Below are positions 42,704-51,952 of a DNA stretch of 64,000 nt, piece by piece; the stretch's first letter is position 1; every line of letters begins with the position of its first letter. The DNA comes from Luteibacter anthropi (GTDB lineage Bacteria; Pseudomonadota; Gammaproteobacteria; Xanthomonadales; Rhodanobacteraceae), in NCBI RefSeq assembly GCF_011759365.1, contig NZ_JAARLZ010000003.1, positions 485,021 through 549,020 on the forward strand, written 5' to 3'. The notes beneath the pieces are model-generated. The model was not told the origin of the DNA, ran no database searches, and saw only the letters and a program-made list of their open reading frames with translations. A program made the translations under genes and the position numbers.

Positions 42704-43858
42704 TCAGGTGCCGACGCGTGCGGCGGCGGAAACGGGTGTATGGGCAAGCGCGAGCAGGCGCGCGGCGATGGCGTCCAGCGGCAGCATTTCGCTGGCCGCG
42801 CCGGCTTTCCAGGCAGCGCCGGGCATGCCCCAGACGACCGAACTGGCCTCGTCCTGGACCAGGGTCGGTGCGCCGGCTTCCATCAACTCGCCGAGGCCTC
42901 GCGCACCGTCGTCGCCCATGCCGGTCAGCAGGCAGCCGATGGTGGCGGCGCCGACGCTGGCGGCCATGGAACGGAACAGCACGTCCACCGACGGCTTGTG
43001 CCGGTTTACCGGCGGGCCGTCGTGCAGGCGACAGACGTGGCGTGCGCCGTCCCACATCACCAGCAGATGCTGGCTGCCGGGGGCGATATAGGCGTGGCCG
43101 GGCTGGATGGGCTGGCCGTCGCGGGCCTCGCACACCTTCATCGCGGAACAGGTGTCCATGCGCGCGGCAAAGGGGCCGCTGAAGGCGGCGGGGATGTGCT
43201 GGGTGATGACGATGGGCGGCGCGGTGGGCGGCATGGCTTCGAGCACCACGCGAATGGCCTCGGTGCCACCCGTGGACGCGCCGATGGCGATGATCCGCAT
43301 GCCGCCACGCGTGCCGGCCGACTGCGCGCGCGGCAGCACCGCGTCGGCGGACAGGCGCGGAGCCACCTCCAGCCTGGCCGCATCGAGCTTCGTAACGTCG
43401 ATCTTGTTCACTGCCGTGCGCTCGCGCGGACGCGCGCCCGCGGCGAGGCGCACCTTCGCGCAGATGTCCGGCGCGTGGTCCATGAAGGTGTTGGCCAGAT
43501 CGGCGGCCGGCTTGGTGAAGAAATCGACCGCGCCCAATTCCAGCGCACGCAGGGTGACGTCCGCCCCGCGCTCGGTCAGCGTGGACACCATCACCACGGG
43601 CATCGGCCGCAGGCGCATCAGGTTTTCGAGGAAGGTCAGGCCGTCCATGCGCGGCATCTCGACGTCGAGCGTGAGCACGTCGGGATTGAGCGCCTTGATT
43701 TTCTCACGCGCGATCAGCGGATCCGGGGCCGTACCGACCACCTCGATTCCGGGATCGGATTCGAGCATGGCGGTCAGCACCTTACGAACCAGGGCCGAGT
43801 CGTCGACGATGAGAACGCGTACTTTCTGCATGGGCTCTGCCGCTGAGTGGCTGGACAT
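42704..43858 (-). CDS. cheB: Chemotaxis response regulator protein-glutamate methylesterase CheB
   Basis: 384 residues from ATG at 43858; ATG 43831 ([12 protein letters not shown]) is an equally credible start. The receiver domain has [14 protein letters not shown] and [12 protein letters not shown] (phospho-Asp) and ends FTKP. The methylesterase domain has [13 protein letters not shown] (catalytic Ser), [10 protein letters not shown] (His) and [12 protein letters not shown] (Asp). CheB removes methyl groups from receptors when phosphorylated by CheA, opposing CheR. It lies between cheD and the MCP-like gene. Confidence 0.95.
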   Translation of the reverse strand: MSSHSAAEPMQKVRVLIVDDSALVRKVLTAMLESDPGIEVVGTAPDPLIAREKIKALNPDVLTLDVEMPRMDGLTFLENLMRLRPMPVVMVSTLTERGADVTLRALELGAVDFFTKPAADLANTFMDHAPDICAKVRLAAGARPRERTAVNKIDVTKLDAARLEVAPRLSADAVLPRAQSAGTRGGMRIIAIGASTGGTEAIRVVLEAMPPTAPPIVITQHIPAAFSGPFAARMDTCSAMKVCEARDGQPIQPGHAYIAPGSQHLLVMWDGARHVCRLHDGPPVNRHKPSVDVLFRSMAASVGAATIGCLLTGMGDDGARGLGELMEAGAPTLVQDEASSVVWGMPGAAWKAGAASEMLPLDAIAARLLALAHTPVSAAARVGT

Positions 43859-43902
43859 CCTTGTCGGCAAGCCGACCGGATCGTGAAACGCAAGATGGAG
43901 CG

Positions 43903-44562
43903 TCAGAAGAGCTCCACCTCTCCCTTTATCGGATCGTCGGCCAATCGCTTGAGGTATCGCTTCTCACGATCGGCGAGATGAGTGTCATGGACGGCGCGCA
44001 GCTGGCGCACACGTACCTTGCCGCTCACCGGGAAGAACTGGACATGGCGCGGATAGATATCACCCACGTCGGCTGCGCACAGTTTCAGCTTCTCCGTGGC
44101 GATGTACCGCTGCACGAAGGCGATGTTGCGCTGGCCGATGTCGGTCATCGTGGACAGCACGCGACCGCCGCCGAAGATCTTCACTTCGAGGTCGTCGCGA
44201 CGGCCGCCCGCTTTCAGGATGGCGTTGATCAGCTGTTCCATCGCGTCGTTGCCGTAGCGCGCCGCGCGGCCCACCGTGGAGCTCCAGCCGTCGCGCTCAC
44301 CCGTGGGCTCCGGCAGCATGAAGTGGTTCATGCCGCCGATGCGCCGGCGCGTGTCGCGGATGCAGGCGGAGACACACGACCCCAGCACGGTCGAGATCAT
44401 TTCTTCCTGCACGCTGACGTAGTACTCGCCAGGCAGGATCTTTACCGTCACCACCTCCTGGGCAGGATCCCAGAAGCGGCGCACGTGCTCGAAGCCGGGC
44501 AGCACGCTCTTCGGGTCGAAACCCACGAAGGTGCGGGGCTGCGCGACGAAGGTGTCGCTCAT
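43903..44562 (-). CDS. cheD: Chemoreceptor glutamine deamidase CheD
   Basis: 219 residues from ATG at 44562, overlapping the cheR stop by four bases (ATGA). The CheD signature is intact: [25 protein letters not shown] with the catalytic Cys and His, and [19 protein letters not shown]. CheD deamidates receptor glutamines and can bind CheC-type phosphatases; no cheC is seen here. The frame is open 68 codons further upstream, but that stretch overlaps cheR in another frame and is rejected. Confidence 0.94.
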   Translation of the reverse strand: MSDTFVAQPRTFVGFDPKSVLPGFEHVRRFWDPAQEVVTVKILPGEYYVSVQEEMISTVLGSCVSACIRDTRRRIGGMNHFMLPEPTGERDGWSSTVGRAARYGNDAMEQLINAILKAGGRRDDLEVKIFGGGRVLSTMTDIGQRNIAFVQRYIATEKLKLCAADVGDIYPRHVQFFPVSGKVRVRQLRAVHDTHLADREKRYLKRLADDPIKGEVELF

Positions 44563-45431
44563 GTGCGTTTCCGGTAGACCGTGCGGCCGATCAGGTCGAA
44601 GTCCTCGGACAGTCCGTACATGGATTCCGAGTGCCCGAGGAAAAGATAGCCGCGGCTTTCCAGCATGCCGGCATAACGGGAGAACAGGCGCTGCTTCGTG
44701 GGCTTGTCGAAATAGATGACCACGTTGCGGCAGAAAATGGCATCGAACTGGCCCTGCATGGGCCACTCGTGCAGCAGGTTGAGCGGCTGCACCGTCACCA
44801 GTTCACGCAGGCGCGGATGCACGCGGGCATAGCCGTCGTAGGCACCTTCGCCGCGCTGGAACCAGCGCTTGCGGCGGGCTTCGTCGACACCGCCCAGGCG
44901 ATCCACCGGGTAGACACCCTTGCGCGCCACGTCGAGTGCCTGCGGCGACAGGTCGGTGGCGAGGATCTTCGCGTCGATGGACGAACCGCTGCGCTCCAGC
45001 GCCTCGGCCAGCACCATCGCAAGCGCATAAGGCTCTTCGCCCGTGGAGCAACCGGCCGACCAGATGCGCAGGCGACCGCCCTTCTTCTCGGCCAGCCAGC
45101 GAGGCAGCAACTCGTCCACCAGCAGGTCGTAGTGATGCATCTCGCGGAAGAACGAGGTGACATTGGTGCTGATGCAGCTGGCCAGCTCGCCCAGTTCGCC
45201 GTCCGGATCGCTGCGCAGCAGGTCGCAGTACGCGCCGAAGCCGGAGAGGTTCAGCGCGCGCAGGCGACGCAACAGGCGTCCCTGCACGAGCTGGCGCTTG
45301 TGCTCGCCCAGCGAGATGCCACAGTGCTGGAGCACGAAATCGCGCAGGAACGCAAAATCGGCGTCACCCAGGGACGGACCGGTGGCGCCCGCCAGCACGA
45401 CGGCATCGCCGTTGTTGGCGAGCGCGGCCAT
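44559..45431 (-). CDS. cheR: Chemotaxis protein methyltransferase CheR
   Basis: 290 residues. The N-terminal helical domain (FLRDFVLQHCGISLGEHKRQ LVQGRLLRRL, interrupted here only for length) contacts the receptor. The SAM-binding core has RIWSAGCSTGEEPYALAM near 120-137, ILATDLSPQALDVARKGVY and FDAIFCRNVVIYFDKPTKQ near 226-244. CheR methylates receptor glutamates. It begins three bases after the mcp stop codon and overlaps cheD. The neighbouring MCP carries the C-terminal pentapeptide that CheR uses for docking. Confidence 0.95.
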   Translation of the reverse strand: MAALANNGDAVVLAGATGPSLGDADFAFLRDFVLQHCGISLGEHKRQLVQGRLLRRLRALNLSGFGAYCDLLRSDPDGELGELASCISTNVTSFFREMHHYDLLVDELLPRWLAEKKGGRLRIWSAGCSTGEEPYALAMVLAEALERSGSSIDAKILATDLSPQALDVARKGVYPVDRLGGVDEARRKRWFQRGEGAYDGYARVHPRLRELVTVQPLNLLHEWPMQGQFDAIFCRNVVIYFDKPTKQRLFSRYAGMLESRGYLFLGHSESMYGLSEDFDLIGRTVYRKRT

Positions 45432-45434
45432 CGA

Positions 45435-47138
45435 TCAGAATTCCTTCCACACGCCGTTGTCGGCGGATTCCACCGGACGGGACGGACGCTGCGCCGGGGC
45501 GCTGCTGCGCACGGAGGCGAACACGGTTTCCATCTCGACCTGGGTGGCGTCCTTGCGCTGCACGCGGGCAGCGGCCTGGCCGCTGACCTGGAAGAACGAC
45601 ACCTGGCGGCTGAGTTCCGTGGCCTGCTCGTGCATCGCACGGGCGGCAGCGGCGGACTCTTCCACCAGCGCGGCGTTCTGCTGGGTCATTTCGTCCATCT
45701 GCAGCACGGCGTGGTTCACCTGGTCGATACCGGCCGACTGCTCCGAGCTGGCGGCGGCGATCTCGGCAACGATATCCGTCACCTTCTTCACGCTGTCGAC
45801 GATCTCGGCGAGCGCCTTGCCCGACTGGTCTACCAGCTCCGAACCGGCCTTGACCTTGCCGGCGCTGTCGTTGATGAGGCCCTTGATCTCCTTGGCGGCA
45901 CCGGCCGAACGCTGGGCCAGGTTGCGCACTTCGGTGGCGACCACGGCAAAGCCACGGCCCTGCTCGCCCGCACGCGCCGCTTCCACGGCGGCGTTGAGCG
46001 CCAGCAGGTTGGTCTGGAAGGCGATTTCGTCGATGAGGCTGACGATGTCGGAAATCTTCTTCGACGAGGCATTGATCTCGCGCATGGCGACGACGGTCTG
46101 CGCGACCACTTCGCCGCCCTTCTCCGCCTGCTCGCGGGCACCGCGGGCGAGCTGGTTGGCGTGGCTGGCGTTCTCGGCGTTCTGCTTCACGGTGGAGGTC
46201 ATTTCCTCCATCGACGAGGCCGTTTCTTCCAGGCTGGAAGCCTGTTCCTGCGTGCGCTGCGAGAGATCGTCGTTGCCGCGCGAAATCTGTTGCGCCGCCG
46301 TGCTGACCGAGGTGGAACCGTGGCGCACTTCGGTGACGATGGCGGCGAGACGATCGTCCATGGCGCGGAAGGCGGACTGCAGCTGGCCCAGTTCGTCGTT
46401 ACGCGTGACCTGGATATCGTGGCCGAGCTTGCCGGCGGCGATTTCGTGGGCCACCGACACGGTGTGCGACAGCGTGCGGATGATCGAGCGGATGACCAGC
46501 ACGGCGATGGCAAGGCAGATCACCAGGCCGATGATCAGCGAGGCGATCGACAGCGTGCGGATCGTCTTGTACTGCGAGGTTTCCTTGTCGAAGATCTTCG
46601 AGGCTTCGTCGCGTTTGGCTTCGATGAGCTTGCCCAGCTGCGACTGGCGATCCATCAGCAACGGACGGACCTGCAGCTCGAGCACGTCGGTGGCGCCCTG
46701 GTCACCCTGGTTCAGGGCATCCACCATGTCGTTCTTGGCCGAGGCGTAGTCGTCGTTGGTGGACTCCCACTTGGCGAAGAGCTTCTTGATGTCGTCCGAC
46801 ATCGGCACCTTCACGAAGACGGCCTTGTTGCCTTCCATCTCCGTCTGGTACTTCTGGAATTCGGCGATCTTCTGCTTCACCTGGTCGGGGCTGCCGACCT
46901 TGGCGGCCGCCTCGCCCAGCACCACGAACGACATCAGCGATTCGGTGTTGATCCGGCTCAGCAGCTCCGACGGAACCAGCTCTTCCTCGTAAATCTGGCG
47001 CATGCCTTCATTCTGGAAGTGCATGGCACCCAGACCCACCGCCGCACCGCCGAACAACATCAGCGTGAGCAGCCCGAGCACGCCATAGAGGCGGCCACGA
47101 ATGGTCAGGGCGGGAATCTTAAAGTTGAACTTCTTCAT
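45435..47138 (-). CDS. Methyl-accepting chemotaxis protein with CheR-docking tail
   Basis: 567 residues from ATG at 47138 ([13 protein letters not shown]). TM1 is near 15-38, a four-helix-bundle-type periplasmic sensor spans about 38-190, TM2 ([19 protein letters not shown]) is near 194-212, and a HAMP domain follows. The signalling tip is [20 protein letters not shown] near 380-399. The last five residues are VWKEF, fitting the x-W-x-x-F/Y pentapeptide by which CheR and CheB are tethered; cheR is the next gene. The ligand cannot be read from the sequence. Confidence 0.93.
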   Translation of the reverse strand: MKKFNFKIPALTIRGRLYGVLGLLTLMLFGGAAVGLGAMHFQNEGMRQIYEEELVPSELLSRINTESLMSFVVLGEAAAKVGSPDQVKQKIAEFQKYQTEMEGNKAVFVKVPMSDDIKKLFAKWESTNDDYASAKNDMVDALNQGDQGATDVLELQVRPLLMDRQSQLGKLIEAKRDEASKIFDKETSQYKTIRTLSIASLIIGLVICLAIAVLVIRSIIRTLSHTVSVAHEIAAGKLGHDIQVTRNDELGQLQSAFRAMDDRLAAIVTEVRHGSTSVSTAAQQISRGNDDLSQRTQEQASSLEETASSMEEMTSTVKQNAENASHANQLARGAREQAEKGGEVVAQTVVAMREINASSKKISDIVSLIDEIAFQTNLLALNAAVEAARAGEQGRGFAVVATEVRNLAQRSAGAAKEIKGLINDSAGKVKAGSELVDQSGKALAEIVDSVKKVTDIVAEIAAASSEQSAGIDQVNHAVLQMDEMTQQNAALVEESAAAARAMHEQATELSRQVSFFQVSGQAAARVQRKDATQVEMETVFASVRSSAPAQRPSRPVESADNGVWKEF

Positions 47139-47221
47139 CACGGTTCCAATCGTCAAGGTGCGGCAAGGGCGGTCCAGGCTTCACACACCGAACGGGCTCC
47201 CCCCCGCCGGCGTTCTTACGC

Positions 47222-47734
47222 TCAGGCGACGGCTTTCGCTTCGGCGGAAGCCAGCGCGGCTTCCAGCATCTGTGCGTCCTGCGGCTGAAGCAGGCGGTCC
47301 ACGTCGAGCAGGAGAACCATGCGCTCGCCGACGGAGGTGAGTCCTTTCAGGTATTCGGTATCGACGGTGGTACCCATGTCGGGCACCGGGCGGACGCCGC
47401 CGGGGGCGACCTCCACCACATCGGACACGGCATCGACCACGATGCCGAACTGGCGGCCGGCCACCATCACGATCACGCAGACGGTGGTGGCGGTGTATTC
47501 CTCACGGGTGAGGCCAAAGCGCAGGCGCAGGTCCAGCACGGGCACGATGGCGCCGCGCAGGTTGAGCACGCCCAGTACGTAGGACGGGGCCTGCGGGATA
47601 CGGGTGACGGGCGTCCAGCCACGGATCTCGCGGACGGCGAGGATATCCACGCCGTATTCCTCGTTGCCGAGGTTGACGGTCAGGTACTGCGCGGCCTCGG
47701 CGGTCGCGGCGACGGTGCTGGCTGGCTGGTTCAT
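47222..47734 (-). CDS. cheW: Chemotaxis coupling protein CheW
   Basis: 170 residues from ATG at 47734 (MNQPASTVAATAE); the in-frame upstream extension encodes REP sequence. CheW fold signatures are YLTVNLGNEEYGVDILAVRE, YVLGVLNLRGAIVPVLDLR and FGIVVDAVSDVVEV. CheW links receptors to the CheA kinase. It is separated from cheA by a 250-base interval containing three REP half-elements and from mcp by 83 bases, so expression relative to cheA may be tuned. Confidence 0.95.
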   Translation of the reverse strand: MNQPASTVAATAEAAQYLTVNLGNEEYGVDILAVREIRGWTPVTRIPQAPSYVLGVLNLRGAIVPVLDLRLRFGLTREEYTATTVCVIVMVAGRQFGIVVDAVSDVVEVAPGGVRPVPDMGTTVDTEYLKGLTSVGERMVLLLDVDRLLQPQDAQMLEAALASAEAKAVA

Positions 47735-47825
47735 GTCCTTCCCACGGCGAATCGATACAGAGCCTATGGCCCCCTTCGGCATGGGTATCGGCAGCAACCG
47801 CCCGGACTTGAGCCCTTTCTCTTTA

Positions 47826-47974
47826 TGTAGGAGCGCGCCTTGCGCGCGACCGGTTTTCGCGAAAGACAACATCTACGCCAATACCGGTCGCGCGCAGGCG
47901 CGCTCCTACAGGGGGCGGTGCGGAGCCGTGTGCGGGGCGCCCTGTGCCGGTCGCGCGCAGGGCGCGCTCCTACA
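47826..47974. repeat. REP cluster between cheA and cheW (pair plus one half)
   Basis: The left arm is TGTAGGAGCGCGCCTTGCGC, a right arm GGTCGCGCGCAGGCGCGCTC ends CTACA at about 47910, and another reverse copy ends at 47974. The cluster sits inside the che operon ten bases after the cheA stop codon, where a hairpin could protect or separate the upstream message. Confidence 0.9.
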
Positions 47975-47983
47975 CGGCGGGCT

Positions 47984-49954
47984 TCAGGCGGCCTTGCGGC
48001 GGGTCTGCATGCGGACCAGGCCGGTGACGTCGGCGATCAGGGCCACCGAGCCGTCGGCGAGGATGGTGGCTCCGGAAATGCCCGCCACGCGGCGGTAGTT
48101 GGCTTCCAGCGACTTCACCACGGCCTGCTGCTGGCCGATGAGCTCGTCCACGAACAGGCCGATGCGGGTGCCCTCGGCCTCCACGACGATGACGATGCCC
48201 TCTTCCACGCCCAGGCGCTGGCCGTCGCAGCCGAACACGTCGTACAGGCGCACGATGGGCAGCCAGTCCTCGCGGAACCGGAACAGCTCGCCGCCGCCCA
48301 CCACGCTGCGTACGGCGTCGGTCTTCACCTGCACCGATTCCACGATGGAGACCAGGGGCACGATATACGTCTCGCCGCCCACGGCAGCCGTGAGGCCGTC
48401 GATGATCGCGAGGGTGAGCGGCAAGGTGATGGTGAAGGTGGTGCCCTGCCCCTGCACGCTGCGGATGCCAACCGTGCCGCCCAGGTCCATTACATTGCGG
48501 CGGACCACATCCATGCCGACGCCCCGACCGGAAAGATCCGTTGTCGCCGCCGCCGTGGAGAAACCCGCCTCGAAGATCAGCTCGGCCACGGCGTCGTCGG
48601 ACATGCCCTCGCCCGAGGCGATGATGCCGCGCTGGATGGCCTTGGCGACAATGGCATCGCGATTGAGGCCCGCGCCGTCGTCGGCCACTTCCACCACGAT
48701 GGAGCCACCGCGATGGAAGGCTTCCAGACGCAGGGTGCCGGTATCCGACTTGCCGCTGGCAAGGCGCTTGTCCGGCCCCTCCAGGCCATGGTCGATAGCG
48801 TTGCGGACCAGATGGACCAGCGGATCGCCGATCTTCTCCAGCACCGTCTTGTCCAGCTCGGTGGTCTCGCCGCGCAGGTCGAGCACCACCTTCTTGTCGA
48901 GCTTCTGCGCCAGGTCGCGGACCAGGCGCGGGAAACGGTTGAACACCGTGCTGATAGGCAGCATGCGGATGCTCATCACGCTCTCCTGCATCTCGCGCGT
49001 GTGACGCGCCAGCTGACCGAGGCCGTGACGGAACATTTCCAGTTGCGCGGCGGGCACGCCATCGTTGAACTGGCTCAGCATCGCCTGGGTGATGACCAGC
49101 TCGCCCACCAGGTTGATGAGCATGTCGATCTTCTCGATGCCCACGCGAACCGAGCTGGCCTCGGTGTTGGTCGCCACCTCGCGCACGGCACGCGGCGCGG
49201 CCGGAGCGGGCGCGGCCGCCGCCACCACGGGGGCCGGCGCAGCGGCCACGCGCGGAGTCACCGTCAGTTCGCAGTCGCCATCGACCCAGTCGAACACGCC
49301 TTCCACGACGGCGCGCCTGGCACCGGCATCAAGGCGCAACTGGTAGGCAAGGTACGACGCCGTCGGATCCATGTCCGCCAGCGATGGCAGCGTCGAGGCA
49401 TCCACCGTGGTCGTCAGGGGGCCCAGGGTTTCCAGCTCACGGAACATGCGCGCCGGGTCGTTACCCGACTTCAGCAGGTAGTCGAACGGACGGAAGGCGA
49501 TGTCCCAGCCTTCGACCGTCTCGGTCGGGGTGGCCGGCTTCGCGGCCGCGGGAGCCGCAGAACCGCCCGACACCATGGCCGACAGCTCGGCCAGCAAGGC
49601 CTGGCTTTCGGCCGTGGCACCGGACTGGCCGGCCATCTGCAACGAAAGCATGTCGCGGATGATGTCGCCCGAGCGCAGCAGCAGCTCCACCACGGCCTTT
49701 TCCATCGCACGACGGCCGCTGCGGACCTCGTCCATCAGGTTTTCGGCTACATGGGTGAAGGCCGCCACGTCGGCAAAGCCGAAGGTGGCCGCGCCGCCCT
49801 TGATGGAATGGGCGGCACGGAACACGACGTTGATCAGCTCCGGATCGTCGGCACCCTCGTCCAACGCAAGGAGCGCCTGCTCCATGGCGTCGAGACCGTC
49901 GAGGCTCTCCTCGTGGAAGGCCTTGTGGAACTGCGCCAGATCGACTTTGGACAT
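47984..49954 (-). CDS. cheA: Chemotaxis histidine kinase CheA
   Basis: 656 residues. The Hpt domain has VVFRAAHSIKGGAATFGF with phospho-His near 47, and a second linker region follows. The dimerisation and kinase core has LGELVITQAMLSQF, LVHLVRNAIDHGLEGPD (N box), VEVADDGAGLNRDAI (G1) and GRGVGMDVVRRNV (G2). The C-terminal CheW-like domain (ERMVL-type strands, LFRFREDWLPIVRLYDVFG) ends RMQTRRKAA. It autophosphorylates under receptor control and passes phosphate to CheY and CheB. It sits 37 bases after cheY. Confidence 0.96.
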   Translation of the reverse strand: MSKVDLAQFHKAFHEESLDGLDAMEQALLALDEGADDPELINVVFRAAHSIKGGAATFGFADVAAFTHVAENLMDEVRSGRRAMEKAVVELLLRSGDIIRDMLSLQMAGQSGATAESQALLAELSAMVSGGSAAPAAAKPATPTETVEGWDIAFRPFDYLLKSGNDPARMFRELETLGPLTTTVDASTLPSLADMDPTASYLAYQLRLDAGARRAVVEGVFDWVDGDCELTVTPRVAAAPAPVVAAAAPAPAAPRAVREVATNTEASSVRVGIEKIDMLINLVGELVITQAMLSQFNDGVPAAQLEMFRHGLGQLARHTREMQESVMSIRMLPISTVFNRFPRLVRDLAQKLDKKVVLDLRGETTELDKTVLEKIGDPLVHLVRNAIDHGLEGPDKRLASGKSDTGTLRLEAFHRGGSIVVEVADDGAGLNRDAIVAKAIQRGIIASGEGMSDDAVAELIFEAGFSTAAATTDLSGRGVGMDVVRRNVMDLGGTVGIRSVQGQGTTFTITLPLTLAIIDGLTAAVGGETYIVPLVSIVESVQVKTDAVRSVVGGGELFRFREDWLPIVRLYDVFGCDGQRLGVEEGIVIVVEAEGTRIGLFVDELIGQQQAVVKSLEANYRRVAGISGATILADGSVALIADVTGLVRMQTRRKAA

Positions 49955-49991
49955 GGTGGAACCCTGAAGAGACCGAACGTCGTGGGATGGA

Positions 49992-50354
49992 TCAGCCGAG
50001 CACGCGGGCGACGGTGGCCAGCAGCTGGTCGGGATCGAACGGCTTCACCAGCCAGCCGGTGGCACCGGCAGCCTTGCCTTCCATCTTCTTGTTGGTGTCC
50101 GACTCGGTGGTCAGCATGAGGATGGGCACGCCGCTGTAGCCGGACATGGTGCGCATTTCGCGGACCATCGAGATACCGTCCATCACGGGCATGTTCACGT
50201 CAGCCAGCACCAGGTCGAACTTGTGCACGTTGGCCTGGTCAATCGCCGCACGACCGTTATCGGCCTCTTCCACGTCGTGGCCCGCGCCGCGCAGGGTGAA
50301 GGCGACCATGCTGCGCATGGAAGCCGAATCGTCTACCGCAAGAATCTTTGCCAT
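49992..50354 (-). CDS. cheY: Single-domain response regulator CheY
   Basis: 120 residues, a stand-alone receiver. The acidic pair in ILAVDDSASMR (Asp8/Asp9), phospho-acceptor Asp52 in VLADVNMPVMDG, TTESDTNKK (conserved Thr) and GWLVKPFDPD (conserved Lys) are all present. It would carry the CheA signal to a motor or other output; no flagellar genes are in the window, so the output (flagellum, pili or other) is unknown. The start lies ten bases after the STAS gene stop. Confidence 0.95.
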   Translation of the reverse strand: MAKILAVDDSASMRSMVAFTLRGAGHDVEEADNGRAAIDQANVHKFDLVLADVNMPVMDGISMVREMRTMSGYSGVPILMLTTESDTNKKMEGKAAGATGWLVKPFDPDQLLATVARVLG

Positions 50355-50364
50355 CGGTGCACCT

Positions 50365-50682
50365 TCAGTTCACGCCGGCAGGCGCCGGCAGTTCAATCAA
50401 TTCGTGGAGGCCCAGCACGGCCACGCCGCGCCGGAGGCTGTCGCTCGCACCGGTCCAGCTGACCGCCAAGCCAGCCGCGCGTGCGTCGCGAGAAAACGCG
50501 GCCAGCACCTGGAGGCCGGCCGTATCCACCTGGCTCACCGTCGTGCCGTCCAGTTCGACGGGTGTGCCGCCGCCCAGGGCGGCCAGCAAGGTGTCACGGA
50601 GCGCCGGAGCCGCGCCGATGCGCAGGTCCGCGTCAAGCGCGATCGTCGCGCGCCCGCTGTCTTTGGAGGATTTCCTGGCCAT
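50365..50682 (-). CDS. STAS-domain protein (start of che cluster)
   Basis: 105 residues from ATG at 50682 (MARKSSKDSGRATI). It is a single STAS fold with LRIGAAPALRDTLLAAL and VELDGTTVSQVDTAGLQVLA; the phosphorylatable position is Thr in VDTAG, followed by GASDSLRRGVAVLGLHELIEL. Small STAS proteins next to cheY/cheA occur in pili-type and other non-classical chemotaxis clusters of this order. It probably acts as a partner-switch element. It lies about 80 bases downstream of queA and ten bases upstream of cheY. Confidence 0.85.
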   Translation of the reverse strand: MARKSSKDSGRATIALDADLRIGAAPALRDTLLAALGGGTPVELDGTTVSQVDTAGLQVLAAFSRDARAAGLAVSWTGASDSLRRGVAVLGLHELIELPAPAGVN

Positions 50683-50762
50683 GATCCCTACCGTCGAAAC
50701 CCCCGGCACACACTGCCCCGGGGAGGTGTTCGGCAGGCTTATCGGCCGCCCATGGGAAAGCT

Positions 50763-51800
50763 TTAGGCCGGCCGGGGCGGCGGCAGGATCAGCATGGCAT
50801 CGCCGTAGGAGAAGAAGCGGTAACGCTGGAGCACCGCGTAGCGGTAGGCATCGAGGATCGCGTCCTTGCCCGCCAGCGCGGACACCAGCATCAGCAGGGT
50901 GGACTGTGGCAGGTGGAAATTGGTGATCAGCGCATCGATGCTGGTGATGCGGTACCCGGGGAAGATGAAGATCTGGGTTTCGCCCGCGAACGGGCGCAGC
51001 ACACCCTCGACCGTAGCGCTTTCCAGCGCCCGCACCACCGTGGTGCCCACGGCCACCACGCGGCCACCGGCCTCGCGCGTGGCGCGGATCTTCTCCACCA
51101 GCGAGGCGCCCACGTTGAGCCATTCGCGGTGCATGGTGTGGTCGCGCACGTCTTCGGCGCGCATCGGCTGGAAGGTGCCGGCACCCACGTGCAGGGTGAC
51201 GTAGCCGAAGTCCACGCCACGGTCGCGCAGGCGTTGCAGCAGGGCCTCGTCGAAGTGCAGGCCGGCCGTGGGGGCCGCCACCGCACCGGGTTCGCGGGCG
51301 AACACGGTCTGGTAGCGCTCCTTGTCGGAGGTGTCGGCGCCGCGCTCGATATAAGGAGGCAGCGGCATCTCGCCCAGGCGGGACAGCACGCGCTCCAGGG
51401 GCTCGTCGCCCTCGAAGCGCAGCAGGAAGAACTCGCCGTCACGCCCCAGCACCGTGATGAGGCTGCCGTCAGCCAGGATGATGCGGCCGCCTTCCTTGGG
51501 TTTCTTGCTGACGCCGAGCTGGGCCCGGGCCTCGTGGGCCCCGGTGACCCGCTCGATCAGGATCTCGACCGCCCCGCCCGATTCCTTGTGGCCGTGAAGA
51601 CGGGCCGGCAGCACGCGAGTGTCGTTGAACACCAGCAAGTCGCCCGGCTGGAGCATGTCGGGCAGTTCGTAGAACTTGCGGTCCTTCTTGCTATGCCCCG
51701 GCACGTCGAGCACGAGCAGCCGGCTGCCCGAACGCCGCTCCAGGGGAGCCTGGGCGATCAGGTCGGGGGGCAGTTCGAAGTCGAAGTCGGATTTCTTCAC
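50763..51800 (-). CDS. queA: tRNA preQ1(34) S-adenosylmethionine ribosyltransferase-isomerase QueA
   Basis: 345 residues from GTG at 51800 (VKKSDFDFELPPDLIAQAPL), matching the usual MKKSDF start; the longer frame would add an atypical Cys/Pro leader from a TTG. Signatures include LLVFNDTRVLPARLHG, GAVEILIERV, APTAGLHFDEALL and THHVGAGTF-like VTLHVGAGTFQP, and the gene ends near FFSYGDAMLILP. QueA builds the cyclopentene ring of queuosine in tRNA. It is upstream of the STAS-che genes on the same strand, though functionally unrelated to them. Confidence 0.95.
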   Translation of the reverse strand: MKKSDFDFELPPDLIAQAPLERRSGSRLLVLDVPGHSKKDRKFYELPDMLQPGDLLVFNDTRVLPARLHGHKESGGAVEILIERVTGAHEARAQLGVSKKPKEGGRIILADGSLITVLGRDGEFFLLRFEGDEPLERVLSRLGEMPLPPYIERGADTSDKERYQTVFAREPGAVAAPTAGLHFDEALLQRLRDRGVDFGYVTLHVGAGTFQPMRAEDVRDHTMHREWLNVGASLVEKIRATREAGGRVVAVGTTVVRALESATVEGVLRPFAGETQIFIFPGYRITSIDALITNFHLPQSTLLMLVSALAGKDAILDAYRYAVLQRYRFFSYGDAMLILPPPRPA

Positions 51801-51865
51801 GGAGCAGGCCGGTGGTGCACAAGGCAGGGGATTATCGCGCAATCGGCCCCCGCCTGCCCCGCCCC

Positions 51866-51952
51866 TGTAGGAGCGCGCCTTGCGCGCGACCGTTCCATAC
51901 GGAAGGTTGCCGATTTTCGCGACAACCGGTCGCGCGCAGGCGCGCTCCTACA
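51866..51952. repeat. Paired REP between queA and the TPR protein gene
   Basis: The left arm is TGTAGGAGCGCGCCTTGCGC and the right arm GGTCGCGCGCAGGCGCGCTC ends CTACA. The right arm includes the TAG stop codon of the TPR protein gene. Confidence 0.9.

Noticed and set aside
43903..44766. Longer CheD with 68 extra N-terminal residues
   Set aside because: The extension lies inside cheR in another frame; ATG 44562 gives a standard CheD with an ATGA overlap.
44631..47288. 885-codon plus-strand frame across cheR and mcp
   Set aside because: It is antisense to two intact chemotaxis genes, His/Gly/Arg-rich and without motifs; an effect of third-position GC.
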